A stretch of DNA of 64,000 nt from Methylohalobius crimeensis 10Ki (lineage in GTDB: Bacteria; Pseudomonadota; Gammaproteobacteria; Methylococcales; Methylothermaceae): positions 558,001-622,000 of the forward strand of contig NZ_ATXB01000001.1 of the NCBI RefSeq assembly GCF_000421465.1, read 5' to 3'. Made by a program: the position numbers and the translations under genes. The notes under the pieces are model-generated. The model worked only from the letters and a program-made list of their open reading frames with translations, searched no databases and was not told where the DNA came from. Of the stretch, positions 54,301-62,573 are shown in pieces. Each line of letters starts with the position of its first letter. The stretch's first letter is position 1.

Positions 54301-55685
54301 GCACCCTCGTCGATCTCCGCGAGATTTCCACGGACGACCTGGCAGTAGGCGAGTACGCCTGCGTGCTGACTGCGGAAATCGAAGAGACCAGCCGCCAAAT
54401 CGGCGTGGCATTTTTTGCGGTCTTGGAGCCGCCGATCCGAATCGAAGGGCAGCTGACGAGTGGCGACCGCGGTCGCGTGCTGGTGCTCCTTGACGAGGTG
54501 CCCCAAAAAGGTCGTGGCCCTTCCAAGGGCGGCAATGACCCCTTGGGACCCAACCATCGTCCCGACCTGCCTATCCAGCGCACGGTTCTGGAAACCCTGC
54601 TGACGGAGGCGGGTTGGTCCTATACCGTCGTGACCCGGTCCGACGACTTCGCCCGGGAACTCCGAAGCGGCGGCTATGTGGCCTACCTGCTGCTGTCCGA
54701 ACAGGTCAAGCTGGCAGAAAGTGTACAGAAAGAATTGCGCGAAGCGGTTTATCGCGGCGAGGGGTTGGTGGAGGCCGGTGGCCACGATCAGCGTCAGGGA
54801 AGGATCGACGAGGCGCTGGGGGTGACGTTCCACGGCAAGTACGCCGGGATGACCGGCGTCGGTTTGCTCGACAGCCCGGTTGCATCGTCTGGAGACGCCG
54901 AATTTCAACTGGTCGACCGAAGCCTCCGAGCCAGCCTGGAAGGAGCCACGGCGATCGGTTACTTCAGCGCCGACGGAATGGCGACCGGCGAACCCGCCGT
55001 GACGGCTTACGAATACGGCCTGGGCAGAACGGTCTACGCCGGCATCGATCTATTGGCCGAGGCCTCGTTGACCGGCGCGGATGGTCTTTACGGCGAGCTT
55101 ATGCTCGACGCTCTGGCCTATGTCCATCCGGACGATTTGACGCACTTAACCCAAGTCGTATATCCGGTGCGCGTGGCGCTCGACAATCAGGGGATCGCGA
55201 CCCCGGGACAAGTGATCCTCTCCTTGCCGGAAGGCGTCACCGTGGTGGATGCCCGCGGCGCCGAAATCGACGCCGATGCACTTATCTGGCCTTTCGATCT
55301 GGCGGAAGGCGGCCATGTCACTTTCCACGCCTGGCTCAAACTGCCGGACGTGCCGGTGCCAATTGACGCGCTGATCCAAAGCGGCGCCGCTCCGGACTGG
55401 GAGGACCAAGAGGCGTTGACCCTGGATCTGGCGCCGGCGCCTTTGATCACGGTAGAGGAAGCGTATGCCTTGGCCGCACCGATCAAGGGCCAAGCCTACA
55501 AACAGGTGCGGAAATATCTGCAATGGGCGCAAAACGACAGCGCTGCGGGCGACTGGCCGGCGGCGCTGTCGTCGCTCCTTCGCGCCGCCGATGCCCTGAT
55601 TCCCATCGCCACGCCAGAGAGCGAGTCGCTGCGGGAAGCCGTGGCCCGCGCGATCCGCACCGTATCCATTCACATTGAACTATAA
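48396..55685 (+). CDS. Giant secreted multidomain protein (toroid repeats, CnaB-like repeats, CxxCH, NHL-like propeller)
   Basis: From the ATG of MKSTHKRRNLVTSHVILLTLL, a signal peptide ending near AVSA, the product has about 2,429 residues. In order: a prenyltransferase/terpenoid-cyclase-like helical toroid (about 35-290; GGWREGDNASSVYVTGLVLHA); five carboxypeptidase-regulatory/CnaB-like beta repeats (about 295-730; GRVVDGATGSPIADARI); Ig-like segments (to about 1005); a second toroid-like part with c-type heme motif C1039-M-G-C-H1043; an NHL-like propeller (about 1170-1430; PRDLEVGPDGYLYAI); a third toroid segment (about 1440-1580); more Ig-like segments (to about 2020); a glutamine-amidotransferase-like domain (about 2025-2245); and a helical tail. 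No wall anchor or autotransporter barrel is seen. Its function is unknown; it is probably an extracytoplasmic scaffold encoded with the next gene. Confidence 0.85.
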   Translation: MKSTHKRRNLVTSHVILLTLLLVWGGKAVSADGGINWLATQAQVNGSYTGPSSLATPFQATAETLRTFFHLDKPSQPGIPGARQFLESDSYPSTEHLSRLILMQADAGFGVAEAVESLIDNANPGGGFGELEGYSSTALDTAFALEALNAAGYNSHEIAWRALDFLLNAQRPNGGWREGDNASSVYVTGLVLHALAPYRTSVQDVAEAISAARSFLFSKRGADGLWSEDFASATALMALIVSATDITPLQSTADALAARQRTNGSWSDDVFSTALALRALWLYQLSSAEVKSNLDGSVGGRVVTSGSEAPVANAEVFLASRPEFRVVTGEDGYFHLTGVPAGTETVVAEKEGYLSVTNVVTVFADQESNAGQLLLAYSPQSGIVTGSITDSHDQSALSGATVSLIGAQVYTTTTGARGAFELVGIAPGDYQVTVEKTGYVTASGQVHAVAGEVLALRQTLVRTGAFLDEAPGNVTGRVVDGATGSPIADARIALNGEISASTDGNGNFQLPSLARGSYQATLTADGYRGQIIFFVFNPGASGELGTLRLYHLSDAIAPFSLTLHGRVIDGVTGQPISGASIKRLGTELAVQSDFNGVFTLSELEVLNFELVFSAPGYVERTFTLSASGYGEFQQDFLLPPEEGDPNAPTTTLTGVVKNQSTGEPIAGANVWLSGDQGFLAQTDREGRFEIVGIDALEFSLRASAVGYVETARQLTLSAHGVYMLDIDLEPLADDPAKERFQVVSLMALSESVGADETVIFEAEIGNLRDQAQDVLVIGEMVNGAEEPMATVMPYIPGTTQTESQFSFAPGEVKTLDIPWPVAQAAPGDYQLILRVVEPGTVSRSLPTGVVLAKDRAYGTVHPSAAFDGTLGLQPPLTQAGTQVPVKLDALVVNSGNVPLENLALTLVIENPASGNVVHEASASFGRLAVSNHKLVSFGEWIPTAEGNLDIRIESAEPSIAGEIRGNFYVGDKATGTFAVDKAVVPEGTRTVRGTVTLDGVDTALGSTTDPLFFAVRKAVQTGGEYTAREAMAWQRRNRCMGCHIQTQSLVGVAAAFQKNLGDEASAVSLYNTIASSRQDDGGLRSSRPHKTRTQTALGAWSLSGWDDIETSFRTLYKAAEHLYERKSRSGNRTWWSPDQKGGWWYSSDAHTAMTVKAYTRLLNAAAEIDVVQIDDYRLDEVAGLGPGVKPRDLEVGPDGYLYAIKQTGDLVRIDPDTGVAETVGDRLPIDGFGLAIDADGIIYVSGRGGKLIRRHPDGTVDTLLSGSGVLTDVEIGFDGLLYVADYSHRRILKVTATGQSTVWAGGGVLNRPYGLTLDEEGNAFVANYGGFNIVKVDSGGTASIFTNGLQYRPIWIDRNSLGEFYFSTASYSSEGQFTPDALNHLSDRGVVERLASGNTLRGVAVMGGRTFAVSTNGNTLLKLQTIPLETTLLPNFAEEVARAANYFLARYGDNTSDNIVQAMRLTGLAEARRVVADEALKTEIDAAIDTIEQVLRKRQRADGGWGRYVGWGSDSMVTALVGIALDYTDPSKNDPLVRNTIQYLLSSQLSDHSWRSANRILTTRLAATSLVVTYLPVALERLGGIDVDLHLAFPENSTLSAPSIAPSEQSTDTSGHTEYRWQLLGVTSSSRQLDFDLTLVDLALGEERPVALEAYIEFQNSFNEEKIRVDLPIPTVRAESEMKLTLGTDRTNYQANDTVAIDVAVDNTGTTVADGRVELAIRAAGSSDSLAVLDPHSFTGLVSGEQLPMTDDWGTGTTLVGEYAVHARLLDAQDRLLDYKTAPFTIDHGEAPVIDARVLTDKPVYEAWDQVLIEGRVANVSENVIQPPTRGVLTVADPSGTVIYTNHGDVGELVPEGLRDLGFTLTLADAPAGIYSITWEVLDDFSHALLATRTTDFTVERQAVQGLTGSVEAAPTRVYQGDPVQCSEQVTNLAASDLAGVKLVSQLVRLTDEHVVEGGSRLVDLKGEGTLVDLREISTDDLAVGEYACVLTAEIEETSRQIGVAFFAVLEPPIRIEGQLTSGDRGRVLVLLDEVPQKGRGPSKGGNDPLGPNHRPDLPIQRTVLETLLTEAGWSYTVVTRSDDFARELRSGGYVAYLLLSEQVKLAESVQKELREAVYRGEGLVEAGGHDQRQGRIDEALGVTFHGKYAGMTGVGLLDSPVASSGDAEFQLVDRSLRASLEGATAIGYFSADGMATGEPAVTAYEYGLGRTVYAGIDLLAEASLTGADGLYGELMLDALAYVHPDDLTHLTQVVYPVRVALDNQGIATPGQVILSLPEGVTVVDARGAEIDADALIWPFDLAEGGHVTFHAWLKLPDVPVPIDALIQSGAAPDWEDQEALTLDLAPAPLITVEEAYALAAPIKGQAYKQVRKYLQWAQNDSAAGDWPAALSSLLRAADALIPIATPESESLREAVARAIRTVSIHIEL

Positions 55686-55711
55686 GAACCCAACAAGGAA
55701 ACCAATCGATT

Positions 55712-58669
55712 ATGCAGATTCCCCTCCTTGCCAGCATGCGACACACCTCCCGCTTCATGCGCGGCACCGCCGCGTCGGCGCTCATTGCTTTCGTCATGCT
55801 CATTCTGCAGCCCACGATCGCGGCGGCGCGATCCGATAATACGCCCGCCCCTCCGCGCACGCCGGGTCACAGTGACGGCGTGGAATCCAAGCTGTCCAGG
55901 ACGTTGCAGCTGATTGAGCGCAAATTGGCAAGCGCGGAAGATAAATTGCTAAGACACCAGGGTGTCAGTGCGGAGCGCCGTGATATTAAGCAACTACGAA
56001 ATACGCTCAAGCAACTCGATTCCGCAGCCAGAAAGGACTTTGCGCGAATCGAACGGCACATCCTCGACCACCAACTGGCGCCGGTCGTCTTGGAGCGCCA
56101 TCGGGCCATGATCGACAACTACCGCCGGGAACTGCAAAGCCTAATCGATGAGTTGGAAGGCATCGAAGCCAGCAGCGACGACCACAATCGGTTGATCCAT
56201 ATCCAAAACGCCAAACGCCGGCTGAAAGCCAAACGGAACCAACGCAGTCAGCAGCCATTCGACCCCAATCAGCTGCCCAACACCCGTCTGCAGCCGCAGC
56301 CCAACCGCAAGCCTCGGGAAAAAAAAGCCGACTTTATTCAGGCCGGCCTGATCGATACCCCGCTTATCAATCTGGCCGCGCTGGGCGACTTCAGCTTTGA
56401 CAAGCTAGTCGGAGCCGACAACCCGGCCTATTTAGCAGAAAGCCCCGAAATCGTCCTGACCCGGGCCATCAAGGACAAAGCGGCCGAGCTCAATCACGAT
56501 CCGGTCAAGATCTACCACTGGGTCAGAAACAACGTCCAATGGCAGCCCACCTGGGGCGGCATCCAAAATGCCGAACTGACCCTTTCCGCCCTGCGCGGCA
56601 ACGCCATGGACATCGCCGGGCTCACCATCGCCCTGCTGCGTGCCTCGGGCATTCCTGCCCGCTACGTGCACGGCACCATCGATGTCCCGGCTGACGAATT
56701 CAAGAACTGGGCCGGAGGCTTTACTGACGTCACCGCCGCCGCCACATTCGCCTCTTCCGGCGGCATTCCCGTCACTTCCATCATCAGCGGCGGCCAGATC
56801 AGCAAGGTGCGTCTGGAACACGTCTGGGTGGAAGCCGCCATCGACTACATGCCCTCGCGCGGCGCCAAAAACCGGGATGCCGACGCCTGGGTGGCGCTGG
56901 ACCCCAGCTACAAGCAGTATGAATTCAAGAAGGGCCTGGATGCCGTCGCCATCAGCGGCATCGACCCCGAGCAGCTGGCGCAAAGCTTCATCGACAGCGG
57001 CACCGTCAACGAAACGGAAGGCTGGGTCACGGGTTTCGACCCGACCATTCTGCAGAACGCGCAGACTCAGGCGCAGCAGCAGCTCGAAGCCTACATCCAG
57101 GAGAACCTCACCGACCCCACGGTGGGCGACGTCATCGGCGGACGCCAAACCATCATCCAGGAATACCCGATGCTGCCCTCCGGCCTGCCCAACCGGATCG
57201 TCGTCGCCGGCAGCCGTTACGACAAGTTGCCGGCGAAGCTTCAGCAGACGATCACCTGGGCCTTCGGCAAGGACATCCTCGGCGACCTGATCGACCCGGT
57301 GAGCCTCCCCTTCGCCCGGGTCAACAACGAAAAGATCACCCTTTCGTTCAAGCCCGCCACGGAAGCCGACGAACAGGCCCTGCTGTCGCTCTTGCCGGAA
57401 GGCGAGATCACCGACATCAGCCAGCTGCCGACCAGCATCCCGGCCTACCTGGTCAACGTGGTGCCGGAACTGGCCGTCAATGGCCAAGTGGTGAAAACCG
57501 GCAGCGCCATGAGGCTCGGCGAAGAACTCGACTTCGTCACCGCCACGCGCTTTGCAGGGCGCGGGCAACTGCAAAGCCCCCGTACCTACAAAGTCATCGT
57601 AGGTTCCTACTTGGCCGTCAACGCCTACGCCGGCAGCGTCTCCCCGGCCCAGCTGCAAGCGGTGAAAACCAAGCTGGAGCAGACCAAAGCGGTGCTGGAA
57701 AGCGCCGACCAGGCCCAAATCGGCGCCCTGACCCGGGAGGCGCTCCTGGGCGACCTGTTCCACGCCGGGGGACTGGGCTACTACGCCCAACTCACCGCCC
57801 TGAGCCATATCCTGGGCTTGCGAACGGGAGGCCACCAGACCCTCGCGGCCGGCACCGGCACCTTCGGCTACGAGCCCAATGTCGACTACTTCTTCGGCTC
57901 GCCGAGAAACCTCAAGCCCGGCGGCGTGGTATTCGACATCCCCCTGGTCAAGATCAGCGCCACCGACGACGGCGATGCCGAGCGGCAAAGACAGTTCACT
58001 CTGCAAACCGGCATTCTCAGCTCGGCGCTGGAACATGCCGTGCCGGAACAGATGTTCGTCAACGACCAGAACCCGGGTGAAGCCATTTCCGCCGTCAAAG
58101 CCCTGCAAAAGGCCAACGCCCAAGGCCAGCGCATCTACCACATCACCCAGGCCAATCAATCGGCCATACTGCCTAATATCCATCATCATTTAGACACCAT
58201 GGACGAAATCCGAAACGCTTTGAATAACGGGAAGGAGGTAATTACCCATACGGATGCGGTGAGCGTGCCGGGTTGGTCGGGTGCGGGCTATGTCATCGTC
58301 GATCCGGTGACTGGAGATGGGGCTTATAAAATTGCAGGTGGAGGAAATGGAGGGTATTTGTTTCTGCAAGGCTCCTTCATGGGTATTTTATTGCCATCAG
58401 CTATGTTGTTGGTATTTGGTGGAGGGTTGCTCGGAATTCTCAGTGCCGTATTATCTGTAGTTATAATGACATACATTTTAATAGAGGTATCAGCGCAACA
58501 GAAGGCTGGGTGCTTTTGGGCTGGTTTTTCTGCTGGGTTGGGTATTTTGACATCGATTGGAGTAGAAGTTGGTAAAAGAGCAAGCTTTATATTTTGGATG
58601 CTTACACTGGCATTGTCATATAATTCTACAACTGGCACGGAGCCAATTGAAAGATGTCTGGAGTTTTAA
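55712..58669 (+). CDS. Transglutaminase-fold secreted protein with hydrophobic variable-looking tail
   Basis: The 985-residue protein has a signal peptide (about 15-42), an alpha-helical region (about 55-175), and a transglutaminase-like core near 245-400. The core keeps H370 (LEHVWVEA) and D397 (VALDPSYK) but has GNAMD at 296-300 where active enzymes have a Cys, so it is probably not a cysteine enzyme; this GNA-type variant is known from RHS-associated proteins. A central region (about 410-880) follows, ending GAGYVIVDPVTGDGAYKI. After a glycine linker the last about 100 residues are hydrophobic, with several membrane helices, and the DNA turns sharply AT-rich. The tail looks exchanged, as in polymorphic toxins. 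The gene follows the giant gene by 26 bases. Confidence 0.8.
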   Translation: MQIPLLASMRHTSRFMRGTAASALIAFVMLILQPTIAAARSDNTPAPPRTPGHSDGVESKLSRTLQLIERKLASAEDKLLRHQGVSAERRDIKQLRNTLKQLDSAARKDFARIERHILDHQLAPVVLERHRAMIDNYRRELQSLIDELEGIEASSDDHNRLIHIQNAKRRLKAKRNQRSQQPFDPNQLPNTRLQPQPNRKPREKKADFIQAGLIDTPLINLAALGDFSFDKLVGADNPAYLAESPEIVLTRAIKDKAAELNHDPVKIYHWVRNNVQWQPTWGGIQNAELTLSALRGNAMDIAGLTIALLRASGIPARYVHGTIDVPADEFKNWAGGFTDVTAAATFASSGGIPVTSIISGGQISKVRLEHVWVEAAIDYMPSRGAKNRDADAWVALDPSYKQYEFKKGLDAVAISGIDPEQLAQSFIDSGTVNETEGWVTGFDPTILQNAQTQAQQQLEAYIQENLTDPTVGDVIGGRQTIIQEYPMLPSGLPNRIVVAGSRYDKLPAKLQQTITWAFGKDILGDLIDPVSLPFARVNNEKITLSFKPATEADEQALLSLLPEGEITDISQLPTSIPAYLVNVVPELAVNGQVVKTGSAMRLGEELDFVTATRFAGRGQLQSPRTYKVIVGSYLAVNAYAGSVSPAQLQAVKTKLEQTKAVLESADQAQIGALTREALLGDLFHAGGLGYYAQLTALSHILGLRTGGHQTLAAGTGTFGYEPNVDYFFGSPRNLKPGGVVFDIPLVKISATDDGDAERQRQFTLQTGILSSALEHAVPEQMFVNDQNPGEAISAVKALQKANAQGQRIYHITQANQSAILPNIHHHLDTMDEIRNALNNGKEVITHTDAVSVPGWSGAGYVIVDPVTGDGAYKIAGGGNGGYLFLQGSFMGILLPSAMLLVFGGGLLGILSAVLSVVIMTYILIEVSAQQKAGCFWAGFSAGLGILTSIGVEVGKRASFIFWMLTLALSYNSTTGTEPIERCLEF

Positions 58670-59150
58670 ATGATATATTATGTTATGTCTTGCCTAATAA
58701 TAATTATTTTTTCAAAATACATTTATCGTTTATATGTGATGATGGATGGAAAGAATAAGCAAATATTTGGATTTGAAGACATCGATCCTGTAGCTATAGT
58801 TGTTGTGGTTTGTGTGGGGTTTGTCCCAATGATTGTATATTTTACAGAATACGAATTATGGTTTATTTTGTTGGCCTTTGTATTGATTTCAATATGTTTA
58901 TGTGAAAAACCGAGTGTCGTTATGAAGCTATTCTGTTTGTCGGTTGTATTTCTAAGTATTTCTTTGCGGCTCGGTGTTTCTGGTTATTATCTCATAGCTA
59001 TTAGCGCTATCTTTCCTCTTTTTAGCTTTATAGTTTTTATTTTATCTAAAATTTTTATGAAGTGGGATGGGGTTTTGTTTAAAATCTGAATCCGTATTAG
59101 ATAACTAACTTTTGCGGGATTATTTGCTCATTTCTGTGACAGCTTTTCCT
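58340..59150. other. AT-rich island over the tail of the transglutaminase-fold gene and the next gene
   Basis: Base composition drops abruptly from GC-rich to strongly AT-rich near 58340, inside a reading frame, and returns near 59155 at the ABC permease gene. Codon use follows: TTA, AAT, ATA and TTT dominate. The change inside one gene is a sign of recombination that replaced the 3' module together with its downstream neighbour. Confidence 0.7.
58670..59089 (+). CDS. Small AT-rich membrane protein, candidate immunity or partner protein
   Basis: The 139-residue protein starts directly at the stop of the preceding gene (TAA then ATG). It has about four or five hydrophobic segments: CLIIIIFSKYIYRLYVM, AIVVVVCVGFVPMIVYF, LWFILLAFVLISICLC and two towards the C-terminus. 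No family was recognised. It shares the AT-rich composition of the tail before it. In polymorphic toxin loci, a small gene abutting a toxin tail commonly encodes the immunity protein, and membrane toxins have membrane immunity proteins; that role here is inference. Confidence 0.7.
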   Translation: MIYYVMSCLIIIIFSKYIYRLYVMMDGKNKQIFGFEDIDPVAIVVVVCVGFVPMIVYFTEYELWFILLAFVLISICLCEKPSVVMKLFCLSVVFLSISLRLGVSGYYLIAISAIFPLFSFIVFILSKIFMKWDGVLFKI

Positions 59151-59155
59151 CTTCC

Positions 59156-59917
59156 TCAAGCTTTCAACCGATACCCTGTTTTGAAAATTAACCAAATCGC
59201 GAAGAGACAAACCAGCAGAAACGATAGAATCACGCCCAAGCTAATGAGGATATCCACATCGGCGACTTCATAGAAGCTCCAGCGAAAACCGCTGATCAGA
59301 TAGACCACCGGATTGAACATGGATAGGGTTCGCCAAGGTGAGGGTAGCATGTGAATCGAATAGAAGGTCCCGCCCAGAAAAGTCAGCGGGGTGAGAATCA
59401 TCAGCGGAATGATCTGCAGCTTTTCGAAACTGTCCGCCCAGATGCCGATGATGAAGCCGAACAGGCTGAATGACAACGCGGTAAGCAACAGAAAGCCGAA
59501 CATCAAAAACGGATGGGCGATGTGGTAATCCACGAACAAGCGTGCCGTCCCCAGGGTTAACAAGCCGACGATCACCGACTTGGTCGCCGCGGCCCCGACG
59601 TATCCGGCGACGATTTCCACTGCGGAAATGGGCGCGGACAGGATTTCGTAGATCGTGCCGATGAACCTCGGCATATAGATGCCGAACGACGCGTTGGAAA
59701 TGCTTTCGTTCAGCAGCATCAGCATGATCAGTCCGGGAATGATATAGGTCCCGTAGCTGATGCCGTCGATCTCGATCATGCGCGAGCCGATGGCCGAGCC
59801 GAATACGACGAAGTAGAGCGAAGTCGAGATGACCGGCGAAAGGATGCTTTGCATCAGGGTGCGGCCGGTACGCGCCATCTCGAATCGATAAATCGCTTTG
59901 ATGCCGTACCAATTCAT
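59156..59917 (-). CDS. ABC-2 type transporter permease, YadH-like
   Basis: The 253-residue protein has six membrane helices and the ABC-2 permease pattern, with [20 protein letters not shown] near the N-terminus and the conserved [15 protein letters not shown] plus [17 protein letters not shown]. It resembles E. coli YadH. The start overlaps the ATPase stop (ATGA), so the two subunits are coupled. The transported substrate is unknown. Confidence 0.92.
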   Translation of the reverse strand: MNWYGIKAIYRFEMARTGRTLMQSILSPVISTSLYFVVFGSAIGSRMIEIDGISYGTYIIPGLIMLMLLNESISNASFGIYMPRFIGTIYEILSAPISAVEIVAGYVGAAATKSVIVGLLTLGTARLFVDYHIAHPFLMFGFLLLTALSFSLFGFIIGIWADSFEKLQIIPLMILTPLTFLGGTFYSIHMLPSPWRTLSMFNPVVYLISGFRWSFYEVADVDILISLGVILSFLLVCLFAIWLIFKTGYRLKA

Positions 59918-60840
59918 GGCCGCGACCTCACCAGATTGACGAAAATTTCCTCGAGCGAACTTTGACGGGACCGGAGATCCTTGAAGTCGACGCCGTGCTC
60001 GTTCAGGCGCCGCAAGAGATCCGCGATGCCGGTGTGTTCATGGCGAGAATCGTAGGTAAATATCAGCTCGGTCCCGTCGTGAGAGAGCTCCAGCGGGAAC
60101 CTTGCCAGTTCCTCCGGCAGGTGATCGAGCGGGTGCTGCAGATAAATGGCGAGCTGTTTCTTGCCGAGTTTTTCCATCAGCCTCGCTTTCTCTTCCACCA
60201 CGATCAGTTCGCCGTTGTGGATGACGCCGATGCGATCGGCCATCTCCTCGGCCTCTTCGATGTAGTGGGTGGTGAGAAAAATGGTGACGCCGCTGGCGCG
60301 CAGATCGCGCACCATGTCCCACATTTCACGCCGAAGCTCCACGTCGACCCCGGCGGTGGGTTCGTCGAGAAACAGAATGCTCGGTTCGTGGGACAACGCC
60401 TTGGCGATCATCACCCGGCGCTTCATGCCTCCGGACAGGGTTTGAATCTGGGCGTCTTTCTTGTGCCACAGGGACAGCGCGCGCAGGACTTTTTCTATGT
60501 GGCGCCGATTGGCGGGCTTGCCGAACAAACCGCGGCTGAAGCTCACCGTGGCCCATACCGTTTCGAACATGTCGGTGGACAGTTCCTGAGGTACCAGGCC
60601 GATTTTCGACCGCGTTGCGCGGAAGTCGGCAACGATGTCATGCCCGTCGACCGTGACGGCGCCTCCGCTCGGTCTGACGATTCCGCAAACGATGCTGATC
60701 AGTGTGGTTTTGCCGGCGCCGTTGGGACCGAGCAGGGCGAAGATTTCGCCGCGCCGGATTTCGAGATGGATGTCTTTCAGCGCCTGAAAGCCCGAGGCAT
60801 AAGTTTTGCTGAGACCTCTTACTGAGATGATGGGAGGCAC
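59914..60840 (-). CDS. ABC transporter ATPase, YadG-like
   Basis: The GTG at [17 protein letters not shown], preceded by CTAGGACTT, gives 308 residues, the length of E. coli YadG; an upstream TTG would start inside a hairpin. Walker A is [13 protein letters not shown], the signature is [15 protein letters not shown], and Walker B is [12 protein letters not shown]. The C-terminal part matches the DRA-type ATPase tail. It powers the YadH-like permease encoded immediately downstream. Confidence 0.93.
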   Translation of the reverse strand: MPPIISVRGLSKTYASGFQALKDIHLEIRRGEIFALLGPNGAGKTTLISIVCGIVRPSGGAVTVDGHDIVADFRATRSKIGLVPQELSTDMFETVWATVSFSRGLFGKPANRRHIEKVLRALSLWHKKDAQIQTLSGGMKRRVMIAKALSHEPSILFLDEPTAGVDVELRREMWDMVRDLRASGVTIFLTTHYIEEAEEMADRIGVIHNGELIVVEEKARLMEKLGKKQLAIYLQHPLDHLPEELARFPLELSHDGTELIFTYDSRHEHTGIADLLRRLNEHGVDFKDLRSRQSSLEEIFVNLVRSRP

Positions 60841-60866
60841 GCGAAGTCCTAGTGGTTCGGTTGCAA

Positions 60867-60893
60867 CCTTGCCGGCTCGTCGGGCCGGCAAGG
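60867..60893. terminator. GC-rich hairpin between the GlcG-like and ABC ATPase genes
   Basis: The ten-base arms CCTTGCCGGC / GCCGGCAAGG flank a seven-base loop. No T-tract follows on the minus strand, so it may be a weak or Rho-assisted terminator of the GlcG-like gene or an mRNA hairpin. Confidence 0.4.
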
Positions 60894-60961
60894 CGAGGTT
60901 AGGGTTTTATATCCCTTGGCAAGGAGCGGAAAGGGGTTTGGCAATGGCAGTTCGAGAAAGA

Positions 60962-61396
60962 TCAGGTGCGCCACGGATGTTCGGGAAGATCGCAGACGCC
61001 GATGGTTTTGGCGCCGGCGCGGGCCACGATGTCGTCATTTTCCACCGAACTGCCGCTCACGCCCACCGCTCCCAGCATGAAGCCGTTGTCATCGACGATC
61101 GGCACGCCTCCGGGAAAGGTGATCAGCCCGTCATTGGAATGCTCGATGCCGTAGAGCGGTTTGCCGGGCTGAGACAGCTGACCGATTTCGCCGCTCGGCA
61201 TGCCGAAATAGACCGACGTGCGGGCTTTTTTAATGGCGATATCGATGCTGCCGACCCAGGCGTCGTCCATTCGGTAGAAAGCCTTGAGCGTGCCGCCGGA
61301 ATCCACCACGGCGATACACATCCGGGTTTGGGTTTCTTCCGCCTTTTTCAGGGCGCCTTGAATGATCTTTTGGGCATCTTCAGAGGTGACATGCAT
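60962..61396 (-). CDS. GlcG/HbpS-like heme-binding-family protein
   Basis: The 144-residue product starts at the ATG after GGAGAAAATTC. It has the GlcG/HbpS fold: an N-terminal helix ([19 protein letters not shown]), [21 protein letters not shown], and the conserved [24 protein letters not shown]. Members bind heme or a small ligand or are of unknown function; no signal peptide is seen, so it is likely cytoplasmic. It is separated from a cytochrome b561 gene by 236 divergent bases. Confidence 0.88.
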   Translation of the reverse strand: MHVTSEDAQKIIQGALKKAEETQTRMCIAVVDSGGTLKAFYRMDDAWVGSIDIAIKKARTSVYFGMPSGEIGQLSQPGKPLYGIEHSNDGLITFPGGVPIVDDNGFMLGAVGVSGSSVENDDIVARAGAKTIGVCDLPEHPWRT

Positions 61397-61632
61397 GAAT
61401 TTTCTCCGGTTGTCAGGGGGTTCAGTGATTATAGGCGTTCTAGAGAAATTTCGAAATTGGGTAACATCATCTCTCAAATTCCATTGAACTTGTCTGGTTT
61501 TGTTGCGGATCAGGAGGGTGCTTTGTAGAGTAGGGATATATCCTGAAGTGGTGCTCGATCCGGCAGGCATAAAACGGTGCGTGCCATCTCCGGATAGATG
61601 TGATCTGCTTAGAACTTAAATGGAGTCAGAAT

Positions 61633-62247
61633 ATGGCAGGCCAAACCGACCGGATGGTGTATGTTTGGGACCCGTTGGTGCGCATCCTGCACTGGGTTTT
61701 GGTGGTCGCGTTCTTTGTCGCGTATTTTACCGAAGAGGATTTTCTGACGACCCATACCTGGGCCGGATACACCGTGGGCGCGGTGGTGATTGTGCGCGTC
61801 CTCTGGGGGTTGATCGGGCCGCGGCACGCGCGTTTCAGCGACTTCATCTACTCGCCGGTTGCCGTCGTTCGTTACACGTGGGACTTGCTCACTTTGCGGA
61901 GCGGTCGGCACTATCTCGGCCACACCCCGGCCGGAGGCGCGATGGTGGTCGTGTTGTTGGTCATGCTTGCCGCAACGGTTTGGAGCGGTATGGAGGTTCT
62001 GGCGCTGGAAGAAGGCACCGGTCCCTTGGCGCGCTTCACGGGAGAAGTTTCTCCGTCCTCGCCATTCGCCAATGAACAAGCGCTGGAAGAAGCCGAAGAT
62101 TTTTGGGAGGAGTTGCACGAGTTTCTCGCCAACTTTACTTTGGCCCTGGTGATCGTGCATATCGGTGGGGTGTTGCTGGCGAGCTTCGTCCACCGTGAAA
62201 ATCTGGTGAAAGCCATGTTCACCGGTCGCAAGCGCCAAGACGAGTAA
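61633..62247 (+). CDS. Cytochrome b561-type membrane protein
   Basis: The 204-residue protein has four membrane helices. His residues suitable as heme ligands lie in RILHWVLVVAFFVAYF, THTWAGYTVGAVVIVRVLWG and ALVIVHIGGVLLASFVHRENL. It has the nickel-hydrogenase-type cytochrome b/b561 pattern (VRILHW; VLWGLIGPRHARFSDF) and a short acidic insertion near 145-160. It would pass electrons between quinone and a periplasmic partner. The ATG follows GGAGTCAGAAT. No soluble cytochrome gene is next to it. Confidence 0.88.
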   Translation: MAGQTDRMVYVWDPLVRILHWVLVVAFFVAYFTEEDFLTTHTWAGYTVGAVVIVRVLWGLIGPRHARFSDFIYSPVAVVRYTWDLLTLRSGRHYLGHTPAGGAMVVVLLVMLAATVWSGMEVLALEEGTGPLARFTGEVSPSSPFANEQALEEAEDFWEELHEFLANFTLALVIVHIGGVLLASFVHRENLVKAMFTGRKRQDE

Positions 62248-62455
62248 AGGTCGCACAGCCACGTCGGCAAGCGGCGTGAACAAGCCTGCCTGTCCCTTGC
62301 AACAAAACCAAAATGTGACAAGATCCCGACACATCATGTATTCTATGGTCGCTTCGGGCCGAGCAGGCGCGATATTGAATGCGATAATTTCTTGAAAACG
62401 CTGATTTTTTAAGAAACACAAGGAGTCATAATTCCTGAATCCGCCGCATTTATTT

Positions 62456-62547
<92 letters not shown>

Positions 62548-62573
62548 ACCCATCCCGATCCCGGGGGTTCCAT

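Noticed and set aside
56432-58189. A 585-codon minus-strand frame opposite the transglutaminase-fold gene, and similar long antisense frames opposite pycB, pycA and the giant gene
   Set aside because: They are antisense to well-supported genes, without ribosome sites or known motifs.
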